From: Asterochloris sp. CNOR1
Taxonomy: Eukaryota; Chlorophyta; Trebouxiophyceae; Trebouxiales; Trebouxiaceae
Assembly: GCA_963969365.1 (NCBI GenBank)
Contig: OZ017763.1
Span: 186,001-250,000, forward strand
Reading direction: 5' to 3'
DNA length: 64,000 nt
Part shown: positions 33,921 through 45,324 of the stretch, one piece after another
Position numbering within the stretch: the first letter of the stretch is position 1
Layout: every line of letters starts with the position of its first letter
Program-made: the position numbers and the translations under genes
Notes under the pieces: generated by a model
The model's input: the letters and a program-made list of their open reading frames with translations, nothing else
What the model was told of the DNA's origin: nothing
Database searches by the model: none

Positions 33921-36703
33921 ATGCTGCTGAACAGCCTCCAGGCAGCACCATGCCAGGTCAGCCACTGCTGCAGCTCATATATGCCTATATAGGCACTGTG
34001 CCTGCTGCAGGCGCACTGCGAGGGCTACTCGACAGCCGGCCATCCTGAAGTGGCCAGAGTTTCAGCTCGAGTCGAGCGTGTTCAACGATGAGGGGCAATG
34101 GCAGCTCAACAAGCAGGGGATGTCTGGCGTCGTGTGCGGCATCAAGAACACTGGGCAGGAGTGAGTGTGCTCATTCTGGGCAGCTCTGAACTCAACACAT
34201 CATGTCTCTGTGGGCAAGCTGCAGGCTTCTGCCCTGCTGCTGCTTTCATGTGTGCATGCTCTGCAAGCCATTGCTCAGGCCAGACCTCACCCTCCCCTCA
34301 TCAAGGTGGTGCATGTGCTGCTTTGAGGCAGCCTCTGTGTCATGTGGGCAGTGTTGTTTTGATAAATTGGACTGCCTGACCTCAGCCTCTGATGTCTGCA
34401 CATGATTGCCACGTGGCAGCAACAAGGCAGCTGCGCCCCAGTGTGACCCTGCAAAGTCAGTGTGGCTGCGGTCAGTGGAGCTGCTGCTGCCCCTGCAGCT
34501 GCTATGTGATCGCCCCCCTCCAAATGCTGCTCGCTCAGCCCGGCATTGGGCAGGTGGTCCATGACCACCAGTGCACATGGTGCTGCAACGAGCTGGACCC
34601 CTGCCTGACGGGAGCCCTGAAGCAGACTGTGGCCGCCCAGCTGGAGGGATGCACCACGATAGACGTGGTGGCAGCCGCTTTGGGGTCCAGTGTGTCCCAT
34701 GATGACAAGACTGGCAAGCTCTGCAGCGACGACGCAGGTGGGCTAGGACCTGGGTGGTGGGCACTGCACACCACTGCCCGCAACGAACTTGTCTCTGCAG
34801 CCACTGTAGCTGTGCTCCAAAACTGCCCATGATCTGTTGTGGCTTGCCCACACACCGCCTGGCTTGCTAGGGGTCCACTCAATTCTGCAACCCTTGCAGC
34901 CAATCCTCGCAATATGGGGGGAGCTGTCTGGGACCAGCAGTCCTGACCGACATGCCTGAGCGCTGACTTGGTTGCTGTTGCCTGCAGGGTATGTCCTGAA
35001 GGTGATGCTGGACACGCTGGCATCCGAGAACGTGAGTTCTGCAGGGTGGTGTCGCACCTGATGTCAAGGATATCTGAATCCTGCGCTGTGCCTCTTGTCA
35101 ATCAACCCAGCCTGATGTCGTCTGTGGCTTGCAAATCAAGGGCTGCCCTGCGCCAGGCACTATTGCCTAGTGTCTTCTGGCAAGCGACCCTGCCTGCTGC
35201 ACAGCAAGCGTCCAGGGCTGACTGCCCTCAGCTTGCGGTCCACAGGCACTTGCTGTTACAAGTGCTCCTGCAGGGCTTGTTGCCTGTTCCTGTGCAGTGG
35301 TGCCTGCTGCCCAGCACACTGGCTTGCTGCTCAATGCAAGCAGCATCAGCCCAAAAGCACTCATGATGGCAGGTGCAATGTAGTGCCCGTGCTGGCCCAG
35401 GCAAACCTGCTGCCATCATGTGCTGCTTGCTGCTGATGGCCCCAGCCTGCAGCCCACAGGCGCTCATGCCGACACCTGCCAGTGCAGGGGCGAGAGGCGG
35501 TTGGGTTGCAGCGGAACGTTTTCTGCAGGGGGTGCAGCCCACATGCCCCGCTGACGATCAGCCATGAGCCCAGTGGCAGCGTTCACTTTCTGACCTCAGT
35601 GGGTGCCCATGGCGCACCCTACCTCACGCTGGAGGCCAGCCTGCGCGGCTACCCTGCGGAAGAGTTCATACAGTTCAAGCATGTGTGCCAGAGCCCGCAG
35701 TGCGCTCGCACCACAAAGTTCAAGGAGGTGCCCACTCACCTCTTCCTGGTGATACAGCGGGTCAGCTTGGTGAGTCAACCAGGGCCAGCCCCAGCCATGT
35801 GCCACATCCATACTCAGCTTGCATGCACAGGCTGTCTGCAGATGAGGTTGCCTGTAGACATTTGACTGAGGGCAGGGAGTGGTTTGATGCCCACCACGTC
35901 AAAGTTGGTGGACACTGCTTGCTGCCAGCTCATGTGGAACCAACAGAGCTTGTGTGGCTTTGTTGATGCTTGGCCAACTTAGGAGGGACGCAGCAGAGCG
36001 CCTGCTAGCCTAACCCCAGAAGAAACAGCTCCTGATGCAGTGGTCGAGCAGCTTGGCCCTTCCTAGGAGCCTGCATGTGAGCAGTATCGTGCCCATTGCT
36101 GCGCTTCAACCTCTGCCTGCTGCCCTCTCTGCTCTGCTGCCGGCCATGTATGCAACAGCCACAAGAGCACTCCTGAGCTTGCCCTGCCTGCCTGAGTACT
36201 GACTGCTGCCCTCCTGCCCCGCTGCGGGCTACTTGCTCTGGCGAAAGATCAGTGACTGGGCAGTCTGGTCTTGCCATGTACACAACAGCCACACGGGCAC
36301 TACTGAGCTTGCACTGCCTGCCTGAGTGATGACTGCTGCCCTCCCTGCCCTGCCGCAGGCCGAGGCGCGGCTCACCTGCCCCATGACGCTCGACATCTCT
36401 GAGCACTGCGCCAGTGGAGGGCGCGCAGTGCTGCTGCTGAATGCAGCGGTGCTCTTCCGCCGCGCAGGGCACTACATGACGGTCGTGCGCGGCCATGGGC
36501 AGCAGCAGGGAGGCTGGCTGGCCTACAACGACGGCCTCTCCTATTAGGTGTCAGATGCACTGGTGTTGAGGGTCATGACGGAGGGACTGCTGGCCTACAC
36601 GGTGCAGTACGTGCAGGAGGGCCCAGACATGTCCAGGTCTGCGCATGCTGGTGACATGATTGTGTGGGGGATGAAGGCGCTTTCAACCTGTGCAATGCAG
36701 TAG
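33921..36703 (+). CDS. Ubiquitin-specific protease (peptidase C19) with in-frame TAG near the C-terminus
   Basis: Exons: a possible start 33921-33956, then 34036-34160, 34499-34737, 34988-35031, 35488-35769, 36359-36703. All joins are in phase. The Cys box is split by an intron: GIKNTGQ|DCYVIAPLQML, matching the USP GxxNxGxxCYxxxxLQ pattern with the nucleophile present. Exon 5 gives a finger-like CRGCSPHAPL...HVCQSPQCARTTKFKEVPTHLFLVIQR. The last exon has the His box GHYMTVVRGHG...GWLAYNDGLSY. TAG at 36545-36547 interrupts there, yet the frame continues with VSDALVLRVMTEGLLAYTVQ, exactly the segment expected next in a USP. It stays open to 36703. USPs remove ubiquitin from proteins. The stop falls after the His and Asp/Asn boxes, so a product ending there might retain some activity, or the stop may be a consensus error. 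Confidence 0.8.
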
Positions 36704-37181
36704 GTGGCAATGGCGGCCCCAAGGCTTGTCTGGGTCAGCACATGCTCCAGATGAGTCTCTTCTTCGAGATTGTGTGGGGTTTGAGGGGAGTTCCATGCAT
36801 CCATCTCCTGCATGCCGCGTCTGTTCAGCAGCTCCTCGGAATTTTAGCTGGCTTGCGTGGTGCTGCGGTGCGTCGTGTGCTGGAAGGAATGACAACATTC
36901 AGATCAGCCTGTTCCCAGTAGTTAGCCCTTGACTGATTCCGTGGACATTTGAGAGGGTTGGCTCCTGCTTACTTGCTGTTCCAGCTTTGGCTGCACAGAC
37001 AGGACAAGGCCAGTACAGTATGTGAACAACAGATGGGGGAACCATTGGCTCATGCGGCTGCCTGACATGACGCAGGCCGGCGCTGCTGGCGCCAATCTGC
37101 CTGCTCATGTCTGAGAACACCTGCTAGGCAGCTGCCCCGAGGCATACCTGCTGGCCCAGCTTGTTCATGTGGGTGATGGCG

Positions 37182-40100
37182 CCCTGCAAATTTCAATCTG
37201 TGCCTGCCCTGGAGCCATCTGGAGCTCCCGAAGAAGCACACTGCCCCCAGCGTGCACAGCCCAGACTCATGGGGTGCCAAGCTGCAGCAGCAGTTTGAAG
37301 AGGAGGTGAGCTTGCATGAGCAGCATCCTTGAACGCAATGCTGCACCGTGCTGGCGCGCAACAGCGGCGTCCCTGTGAGCTCTTGTTGTTGCGAGTTGAA
37401 TGATGGACGGTCCTGCCTCAGCCACCAGCATGACTACGCTGGGGCCAGTGGTGCTCCCTGAATGGCGCATGCAGCCAACACATCGACTCCCATAAAGGAG
37501 GTAGCAGTGACAGCATCCTGAAAGGTGCATGCAGAGCCAAAATCTGACTCGCATTGTGCATCACATTGCTGCACCCATCACAGGGTCTCGCTGGCCTCTC
37601 CTGGGCTGGCAAGATCTGCTCCAGGTTCTTGAGCTCTGCCAGGGGTGCCTGGGCTTGTATCACCTGCACTGTGCCATGCTGGACTCCGGTCTGCAATGCA
37701 TGATGCACAGGTGCTCCTCAAGTCGCAGTTGTCTCCAGCTTCCAGGGATGTAGCAAGGCCCGGCCCCTGCCTGGAGCAGATATGCATGACAGTTGCCTCT
37801 GCCCCGCCGCATTGCTGAAGTCGTCCTGGTGCACTCAACACACACAGTCCTGAGGGCGGTCGATGGCACCCCGCAGCAGAATGACACTCTGCGGGAGCTG
37901 CATGGGGTGCCCTGCAGCTTGTTCATGCAGGCTGGCCCCATTCAACAGCCCTCCCTTGCGCTCCTTGCCACAGGCAGCCCAGGCTGTCTCCCTTGGCACA
38001 CTCTTCAGCAGAAAGGCGCGCTGCAGGCCCTGCATGGGTACTCTGTTGCTCGTTCCTGCAAGATGCCCCATTCAACAGCCCTCCCCTTGCCCATGTCACT
38101 CTAGGCGGCCAGGACGGTCTACAAGACTGCCATGGGCAGGCTGCTGAGGAGCCATGATCTTCAGAGACTGCATGGCTCCCTGAGGGAGTTCAGCAAGGGT
38201 GTCGTCATCCTGCAGTCTGAGGTGGCAGGCCTCCTTGGAGCACTCTCAGCCTCCCCTGAGGTGCGCCTGGACCCAGCTAAGGTGCAGCAGGAGGTCCACA
38301 AGGCCTTTAAGGCAGCCCAGAAGCAGGCGGCGCGGCTCCCCAGCACCCACGCCTGCAGTGCTGCCTGTGCCGCAGCCACCCCCTTCAGCAGCAGCAAGGT
38401 GCCTCTGCAGCCGCTGCACCAGGCAGACTCCGGCACGGGGTCTAGTCCCATTGCGGCCTGTGGCCTTGACCGCATGGCAGCCCAGGGGGCTCCCTGTGAC
38501 TTTGGGGCTGCTCCCTTTGAGCAGACCTCCAGCTGGGCCCACACTGCGTGGCGCCTGGACAGCTCTGGCGTGGGGGGTCTTGCTGGCAGCCATTACAGCA
38601 GCAGCAGCAGTGCTGCTGAGCTGCACGGATCAGCGTTCCAGCAGCCCAGCCCCTCAGCATCCTTGTACGGGCTGGCACCAGCGGCAGGCGATGAGGAGCT
38701 GCCTCAGGTATGGCTTGACTGCCTTGGATGGGGCCTGCCTGTGTTGGTTGGCTGACCGAGATCTCACCTGCGCTCAGGTTTTGTATTGTCTGACGACTGA
38801 CCGAAGCGGAGCATCTCTCTACATCCATCACACAAATCACCTCCCTAGTCTATCAGCAATTGCAGATCTGGTGGCATGCCTGTGAAGCTCAGCTGCACCG
38901 TCCTGCAAGCAGTAGCGATGGCTTGCAGGAGACCACTCCTGGCGCAGGCCAGGTACTGGGTTGGGGATGGCAGTGTGGGAGTGCATGCCTTGCTCCTGAA
39001 CACACACCGCTCCCCCCATGCTTTGACTGCCTGCAGGTTCCTGGGCATCATTGGTTCCCATTGTGATCCCCGGTGGCACCGTCTGTCAGCAGCATGAGCA
39101 TGCCTCTTGCCAGCTGCCCTGACCCTGCATTGCCCCTGCTGCTGCAGATGACCCCAGCCACCTTCAAGGCAGCGATCGCCCTTCTATGGGGAGATGCTGC
39201 GCTTGAAAGGCTGGTCGAGCAAATCTTTGCGCTGCATCAGGGGCCTGTGGTGCCTGAGGCCTCTGTGGCGGCAATTCTCTGCGCTGCAGCAGATGACCTG
39301 GGTGTGAAAGCAGACATTGTGGGAGAGGTGCGCCGCGCCTTCAGGTCAGCACGGCGGCAGGTCCAGCAACCCCGCAGCGGCAGCGCTGCCAGTGCTGCTG
39401 GTGCCTCCTTCAGCAGCAGCAAGGTGCCGCTGCAGCCGCTGCAGCGCGCGAACTCAGGTATCATCTCCAGCCCTATTGCGGCGCTCTGCAGAGGCCAGGA
39501 GACGGTCCAGGGGGTTTTGTTCAGCATGGAGCCAGCGCCCCTGGTGCACGCCCGCAGCGGCGCCAGCACTGTCGGGTGGCAGGACAGCGCTGGGGTGGGG
39601 AGTCCAGCCAGCAGCTACCACAGCAGCGGCAGCGCTGCTCAGCTGCTGGGGGGCCTGTCCCGGCAGTTGAGTCCCTCACCCATGCAGCTGGACTCCGAGG
39701 CGGCCCATGCAGACGCCGCCCGACCTGGCAGCAGCGCTGTCCTGGCAGGGGACACCGCCACAGGGGACGGTGCCCAGGTTCACCTGGATGCCGACATGAT
39801 GGCACAGCTGCAGGCTGGCCTGGGCCTGTCGCCTGCCTCGGCTGCCGCCTCTGCAAACTGTGGCAGAGCAGGAGCCCCAGCTTCAGCTGCAGCGTCGAAG
39901 ACGACCTGCATGAGGCTGACAGCCTGGGCAGCGCCTGGGGAAGCAGCAGCAAAGGCAGCCAGGTGGCTGACTCAGGCATGGGCAGCGCCGGGTATGCAGA
40001 GGAGGAGCTAATGGAGGCCCCTGGCAGCGGTGGCATTGGTGGTGCACAGGGGCGGGACCATTTGGCAACAAAAGCAGAGAACAACAGGAGCAGCCGACGG

Positions 40101-43100
40101 CCGCTGGGCTGGGCTGGTGCTGACCCGCACAGCAGCCTGGCGGTGCCGCTCGGTGGTCACTCTGAGGCCGCTGCCTGGCAGGGAAGCCCTGATGCCGGCG
40201 CTGCGGAGGAGCAGCGTGCCAGCAAGGGCAACAGGGCTTCCCTGTCAGCAGCTTGGGAGGCCGATGATGTGACTGTGCTCGAGAGTGGCAGGACAGGGGC
40301 TCTTAGGTCAGCAGAGATGCTTGTGAGCACTCAGCAGGCAGTACAAATTTGCAGGCTGAGGCTGTGCAAGAGGGCGCTGTAGCAGGGGCTGTCGAGTCAG
40401 CAGGCTGGGCGTTGACGCATGCTGCTGATCAGCCTGATTTGCAACACTGCAGCCCGTGGTCAGGGCCTGCTTCCAGGAGCCAGTGAGGTTCGCCCCACTG
40501 CATGGCTGCGTGGCTGCACCTGCAGCATGACAAAGAAAAAAGCAATGTCATCAGGACAAGATAGGGCGAACCAGCATTGGCTGCACTTGCATTGGTATGC
40601 GCAGCTGGGACAGCGCATGTCAGCCACGCTGTGCTGCAGGGGCAGCTTGCAGCCATTGTGGGCATGCGCATGGAGTCCTGCCAGCTGGTCATGCCAATGC
40701 TTGCCATCTCTGCTGTGCAGGCGCTCCACCATCGAGCCGCCTGGGAGCCCGGCTGATGGGGGGCGCGCTGCGCAGCCGCACAGCCCCAGCCCTGTGCTGG
40801 AGGCGGAGGTGCCGGCAGTCTTGAGGGCGAGCACTCAGCCTGATCAACAGCGCCCTGGCAGTTACGAGGCGCGGAGTGCTGTTGGTGCAGCACCGCAGCT
40901 GACAGCTGCAGAGGTGTTGGAAGAGGGCAGTGTGGAGACAGACAGGTCTGTATATAACTGGAGGTGGCCTGAATGTTGGTTGGCGCCTTGCACCCTGAAG
41001 TGAGACATGAGCTGCTTCGTCGCTGTAGGAGCCCAAGTCACTTGTTGCAATCTACACACCACTGCTGTAAAGCAGGTGATGCTGGCTATGGCTGAGCCCA
41101 CAGCAGCGTCACTGCCTGAATGCAGATTGCTGATCAGCACTGCATCATGAAAACCCCCTGCAGCATAGCGGTGCAGTCATCTGCAAAAAGTACAGAGCAC
41201 GCAGCTTCTGCTGAATGTGGGCGATGTGTTTTGCATGCTGCTGGAGGATCAGGCCAGGGCTGACAAGACTTGCCTGCATGAGTGTGGCTGAAAGCAGACA
41301 CACTGCACACTGCAGGAGGTGCAAGTTTGACTTAGTGTCATGCGGCTCAAAGCAGACACACTGCACCCTGCAGGAGGTGCAAGTTTGACTTAGTGTCATA
41401 CGAGCGGATTCCCGCCGAGCATGCAACCCTTGCTACTGCCACTGGAGGCACTCCACCGATCAGGTTGCTGGGAGCATGGAGGGGGATGGCAACAATGGGC
41501 TCCGCAGCCCTGTGCTGGGCGCAGAGGCACCTCGAGGGGCTGGTGCAGTTGCCGTGATGGAGGATCACTGCCTGACTCCTGGTTCGGCGCAGGCTGTGCC
41601 CAGGGGGGTGCCCCAGCTGGGGTCTGAGGAGGAGAGTAGCACCCTGCAGAAGGCCGCTGGCATGGCGCCTGTCAGGTGATTGCCTGGTGCCACAGTGTGT
41701 TGATGGCTGTGCAGCAAGCTTGCACGTGGCTTCATGCTCGGCCAAGCCGGGCAGCCCTGGGCAATCAGCTCAGCATGCTCAAATTGCTCAGGGCGGAGCC
41801 TGAGCCGCAGTGTTTGCGCTGTGACCTGGATCAGCCTTCAGCGTCACTCAATGCTGGCTGCAGGCGCAGCGAGGAGGTGGAGCTGGCCGATGGGGGCGCT
41901 GCCTCTGTGGAGGGGGTGCTGCAGACGCCCAAAGTGCAGCAGGCGCCAGTCGCACCTCTGGGAGCAGCTACCATCATGGCTGGTGGCAGAGCTGAGGAAG
42001 CGCAGGCGGCGCCTGAAGCGGCAGTGCGGCCTGCAGCTGACGCAGAGGAGCGCGCAGCCACTGGGCTTGCCAGCAGCCATGCAGGCGCTCCCCAGTGAGG
42101 GCTCTCAACGTGGCCAGACACTGCAAGCAAGCTTGGTTGCCTAAGGGCAATCAGCAACACATGCAATCTGACTCGTTGGAGGGCTTCATGATGTGCAGCT
42201 GTGGGCACTGCAGCTTTGCACAGCATATAGCCCCTATTGGGCTGCATGAGCCCAAGGTCTGCGCCCAGAACACTTCATCATGGCTGTTGCCGTGGTGTGC
42301 AAGAGATGCGCAATGCTGCAGCAGCCCGCCCCGAAAAAGTGCCGCCAGCACCTGCGCTACTGCTGAGGGGCCCAAGCCAGAGGCTGGGCCTGGCAGCCAG
42401 CCAGCAGCAGGGGCAGCTATGCCCAGCCCTGCTCAGTGGGCTGCAGAGGGGACCATGCACATGAGTGTGGGCAGCGCAGCAGCAATGGAGCCGTTTCAGA
42501 GGATGCAGGCTGCCTCAGACGTGGCAGGCAGAAGTGCTGAGGCTGACAGCTCGGCGGCAGCTGTGGAGCAGCCCAGGGGCGGCAGGCAGGGCACGTTCAG
42601 GCGCTTTGGCTGCAGCACTGCTGCCCAGCCAGTGGCACTGATGCAACGGACGTGCGCAGCCTGGACAGGGCCGTCAGTAACCTGCAGGCGCAGCAGGAGA
42701 GCTATGCAGAGGCACAGGCAAGCATGCTGTGACAGATGGTCCCTGACTGGTGTACTGTTCTGCGCCAAGCGGAGGTGCAGCTGTGTGTGCCTGCATTGTT
42801 TGTGCCCAACCTAGCGGCTTGAAGGCTCCTGCTTGCTGTCTCTGCTTTTAGCAGGGTGGCAGCTGGCCACATCATTGCTGAGCACAGCTTGCTGAGGCAG
42901 TCATGACCACTCATACTGCACCACTCTGTGCTGCAGGCAGCTGGCATTGAGGTGACAGTCGCCACACTGGCTGATGTGGGGCAGGGCTCTATCAAGATGC
43001 AGCGGGTGAGCCTGTCATGTTCAGCTGCGGCACAGTGGCTCTTGCACACTGCCGTCACACGTCACTCTCTGAACCTGCGGTGAGGACGAATTTCAACAAA

Positions 43101-43838
43101 ACAATCATTGACACCTCTGATCCTGCAGGATTTGGAGGAGGCCCCTGCAGCTCAAGTCACGGAGCCTGCCAGTCAGGACTCAGAGGAACGGGGGGATCTT
43201 GGCGACGATGAGGTGAAGGGTTTTCAGCTCTCATTTTGCTGAGCGTGACGCAATGTGTGGTGCTGCGCCTTGGGCTTGCACTGTTGTACACCCATTAGCG
43301 CAGCAGCAGGCTACACAGCTGGGCAGTTTGCTGAGTGCCATTGAAAGGCCGTCAGCCCATGTCTCAGCTCTGTTGAGGTGCCATGCAGGCTGCCAGCAGC
43401 CCAGCCCCTGCCAAGGGCTGTGTTGCCAGGACGGCAGAGGCTGTGGCCACTGGCGCAGGCACCGCCGCGGGGGCGGTGACCATCGCCTACCGCCTGGTCG
43501 GCGGCGCTGCGATGGGCATCTGGCGCAGCACGGCCATCCTTGCTGGCAGCGAGTGCCAGGCAGCACTGCCAGCAGCAGCAGGAGGCAGCACATGCCTCGG
43601 CTGGATGGCCGATGCCCTGACCTGCAGGCAGCAGGCCTGCAGCCAGGCTGCGGCCGACCTGCTGGGCAGCCGCCCCAGGGACTTCTGGGCGGCTGGGGAG
43701 GCCGCCGTGCTGGGAGCGGTGGGCGCGGCGGTGGGCGTGGCGGCTGCGCCATTCAGACGTGCAGACGCAGTGCTGAGGGCAGGCGGCGCAGCATGCAGGC
43801 GGCTGCTGAGCCGGGCCGGTCTGGCCCGTCGGCAGTGA
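37182..43838 (+). CDS. Large Ser/Ala/Gly-rich protein with internal duplication and hydrophobic C-terminus, unknown family
   Basis: Exons: about 37182-37305, 38105-38707, 39148-39777, 39867-40306, 40721-40945, 41448-41675, 41864-42094, from 42304, a coiled-coil exon ending near 42718, 42937-43005, 43129-43212, 43389-43838. Most joins are in phase; the 5' end and the join around 42600 are unresolved. Exons 38105-38707 and 39148-39777 are diverged tandem copies. Each has a helical block ending EVHKAFKAAQKQA or EVRRAFRSARRQV, then SFSSSKVPLQPL and (A/N)SG...SSPIAA. Three later exons start with RRS/RHS and are acidic/Ala-rich. A short coiled coil (SLDRAVSNLQAQQESYAEAQ) precedes the C-terminal exon, which has two hydrophobic stretches (GAGTAAGAVTIAYRLVGGAA and AAVLGAVGAAVGVAAAPF). 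I do not recognise the protein. Scaffold-like membrane association is a guess. Confidence 0.6.
41286..41400. repeat. Tandem repeat, 58 bp x 2
   Basis: GGCT(G/C)AAAGCAGACACACTGCA through GACTTAGTGTCAT is repeated head to tail in the intron before exon 41448-41675 of the Ser/Ala-rich gene. Only a few bases differ. Confidence 0.9.
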
Positions 43839-44421
43839 GCCGCCTGGCGCACCTATTCTCTTCAAACAAGGTGAGCCTCAGCTGCATACTGTGTAGTCAA
43901 GGCGGTCGGGTGCAGAGCGGGCAAGGGAGTCTCCATCAGGGACCCGCTTGTATTTTCTGTGAGAGACAGTCTCTGCTAGAGCGACGCCAAGATGCAGCTG
44001 AATATGGTCCTGCCAGCAGGTGCAGCAAACTCTGCAATTTGACACATTCTGCTGTTCACTGGTCAGCATTCAGCTGTTCAAACCACCCTGCAGCAGATTG
44101 TCAGGGATATAATGCGTCCAGCTGTTTGTTTGGTTTGTGATGGAGTTGCGTCCCTCAGATTGGACCCCTGCAGCCTCCACATTTGGCACATTCACAAAGT
44201 GCTGCTGGCCTGCAGCCTCAAAATTGTTACAGACAGGTTGCCATGTCCCATAAGAGGCACCTCATGCAACTTGCTTTCCCGGGGACGTACTGCAGCCCAC
44301 TCTGTGCTGCTGTCAGCTGGAACCCTTACAAGCCCTGAATGTGTGGTGTTGCAGGAAGTGCACCAGGTGGGGTTAGGCCAAGGTTTTAATCATGGCTCAT
44401 CTGTCACTTACCTCCATGGTC
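43839..44421. other. Intergenic, no gene seen
   Basis: 3' flank of the Ser/Ala-rich gene. The longest frame (44112-44471, +) has no motif. Confidence 0.45.
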
Positions 44422-44553
44422 TCACAGCAGCAGCTCGTGGGGCAAATAGAGATCCATGGCAAAGTGGATGACATTTCCATGCACAGTCTTGTCAGGCCAG
44501 TTCACTGTCAGTCCTGGTATCCCAGCATCGCACTCACACATGAGGTTCTGCCT
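44422..44553 (-). CDS. Orphan terminal exon
   Basis: After a TTTCACAG acceptor the frame reads RQNLMCECDAGIPGLTVNW then PDKTVHGNVIHFAMDLY and ends LPHELLL-TGA, 44 codons in phase 0. The sequence looks coding, but the family is unknown. A possible upstream exon end (FMAVQ before gtcaac, near 44633) resembles one at 49391-49440 (WLTDQQGDFGCDLVAVQ before gtcaac). Upstream exons may have been displaced by the F-box/LRR remnant at 44650-45070. Confidence 0.4.
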   Translation of the reverse strand, partial: RQNLMCECDAGIPGLTVNWPDKTVHGNVIHFAMDLYLPHELLL

Positions 44554-44649
44554 CTGTGAAAGGCGGACCGTCTGTCAAGGCATTTCAGTTCAGAAATATC
44601 TTCCGGTCATGTAAATAGTTGACTTGCACTGCCATAAAACGGAGACATG

Positions 44650-45070
44650 AATGGGCAGCACTTCCATGATCTTGGTGAACGAACTCCGCGCCTGCAGCGC
44701 GTGCATAGTTGCTTGTATGACGAGCCAGCAGAGGAGGAAAATTGAATACCAGCCGTATGGGGCTACCAGCACACCGCAAGCTTGTTGTCACTCATGGCCT
44801 GATATCAGAGAATTCTTCATGAAGAGTCCAGTTTGTATTGTAGATTATCCCTGTGGCTGCTTGCCGCTTCCCCTGTCTGTGTGATGCTCTGGTGTAAATG
44901 GACACCATGTAATATGAGGTGCACACCATTGATTATATGTGCACAGTTGCACCTGCAGCGAAGAACAGGTACAGCATTGGGTCACTGAGCTAAGGCCTGC
45001 CGCAGGAGTAAGGCACTTACTCTGGTTCTCCGCTGATGACCACTTGGCCTCCTTGAAAAAGCATCCCTAT
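44650..45070 (+). pseudogene. Remnant of F-box/LRR-like gene 3' end (third copy)
   Basis: Nucleotide similarity to the last 90 codons and 3' flank of copies 1 and 2: TTCCATGATCTTGGTGA, CGCGCCTGCAGCGCGTGCATA, GGCTACCAGCACACCGCA, CTGTGGCTGCTTGCCGCTTCCCCTG, then AATGGACACCATGTAA and the shared GCTGATGA(C/G)CA block. Indels break the frame and the rest of the gene is missing. TGTAA words follow at 44891 and 44909. Confidence 0.85.
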
Positions 45071-45324
45071 GTATATACCTGCAGGCAAGAACAAATTCAA
45101 ATTCTGCGTGTACGTGCAGAATGTATACACAGCACAACATGAATCGTGAGCTCTTAGCACAGGACAATCCTTTTACAACATATCAAGGAGTGAATTTCAT
45201 GATGGCTTCCACAAACGCAGTCTCTCTAATTTAGCCAGCATGGAATTGACAGGTAGGGGAGCTGTCAATTGCTGCAACTTGCAGAGCTGCTTCATGCCAG
45301 GCGGTAGTCTGCAGCCACAGCTGT

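Noticed and set aside
37062-37186. Two possible minus-strand exons (AITHMNKLGQQ, VFSDMSRQIGASSAG)
   Set aside because: Splice sites look fair and the texture hints at a helical protein, but no further exons were found and the region borders the plus-strand gene.
39778-39866. Apparent frame shift in the Ser/Ala-rich gene
   Set aside because: A GT donor (CAG|gttcac) and a GTGGCAG acceptor give a phase-0 intron, so no lesion is needed.
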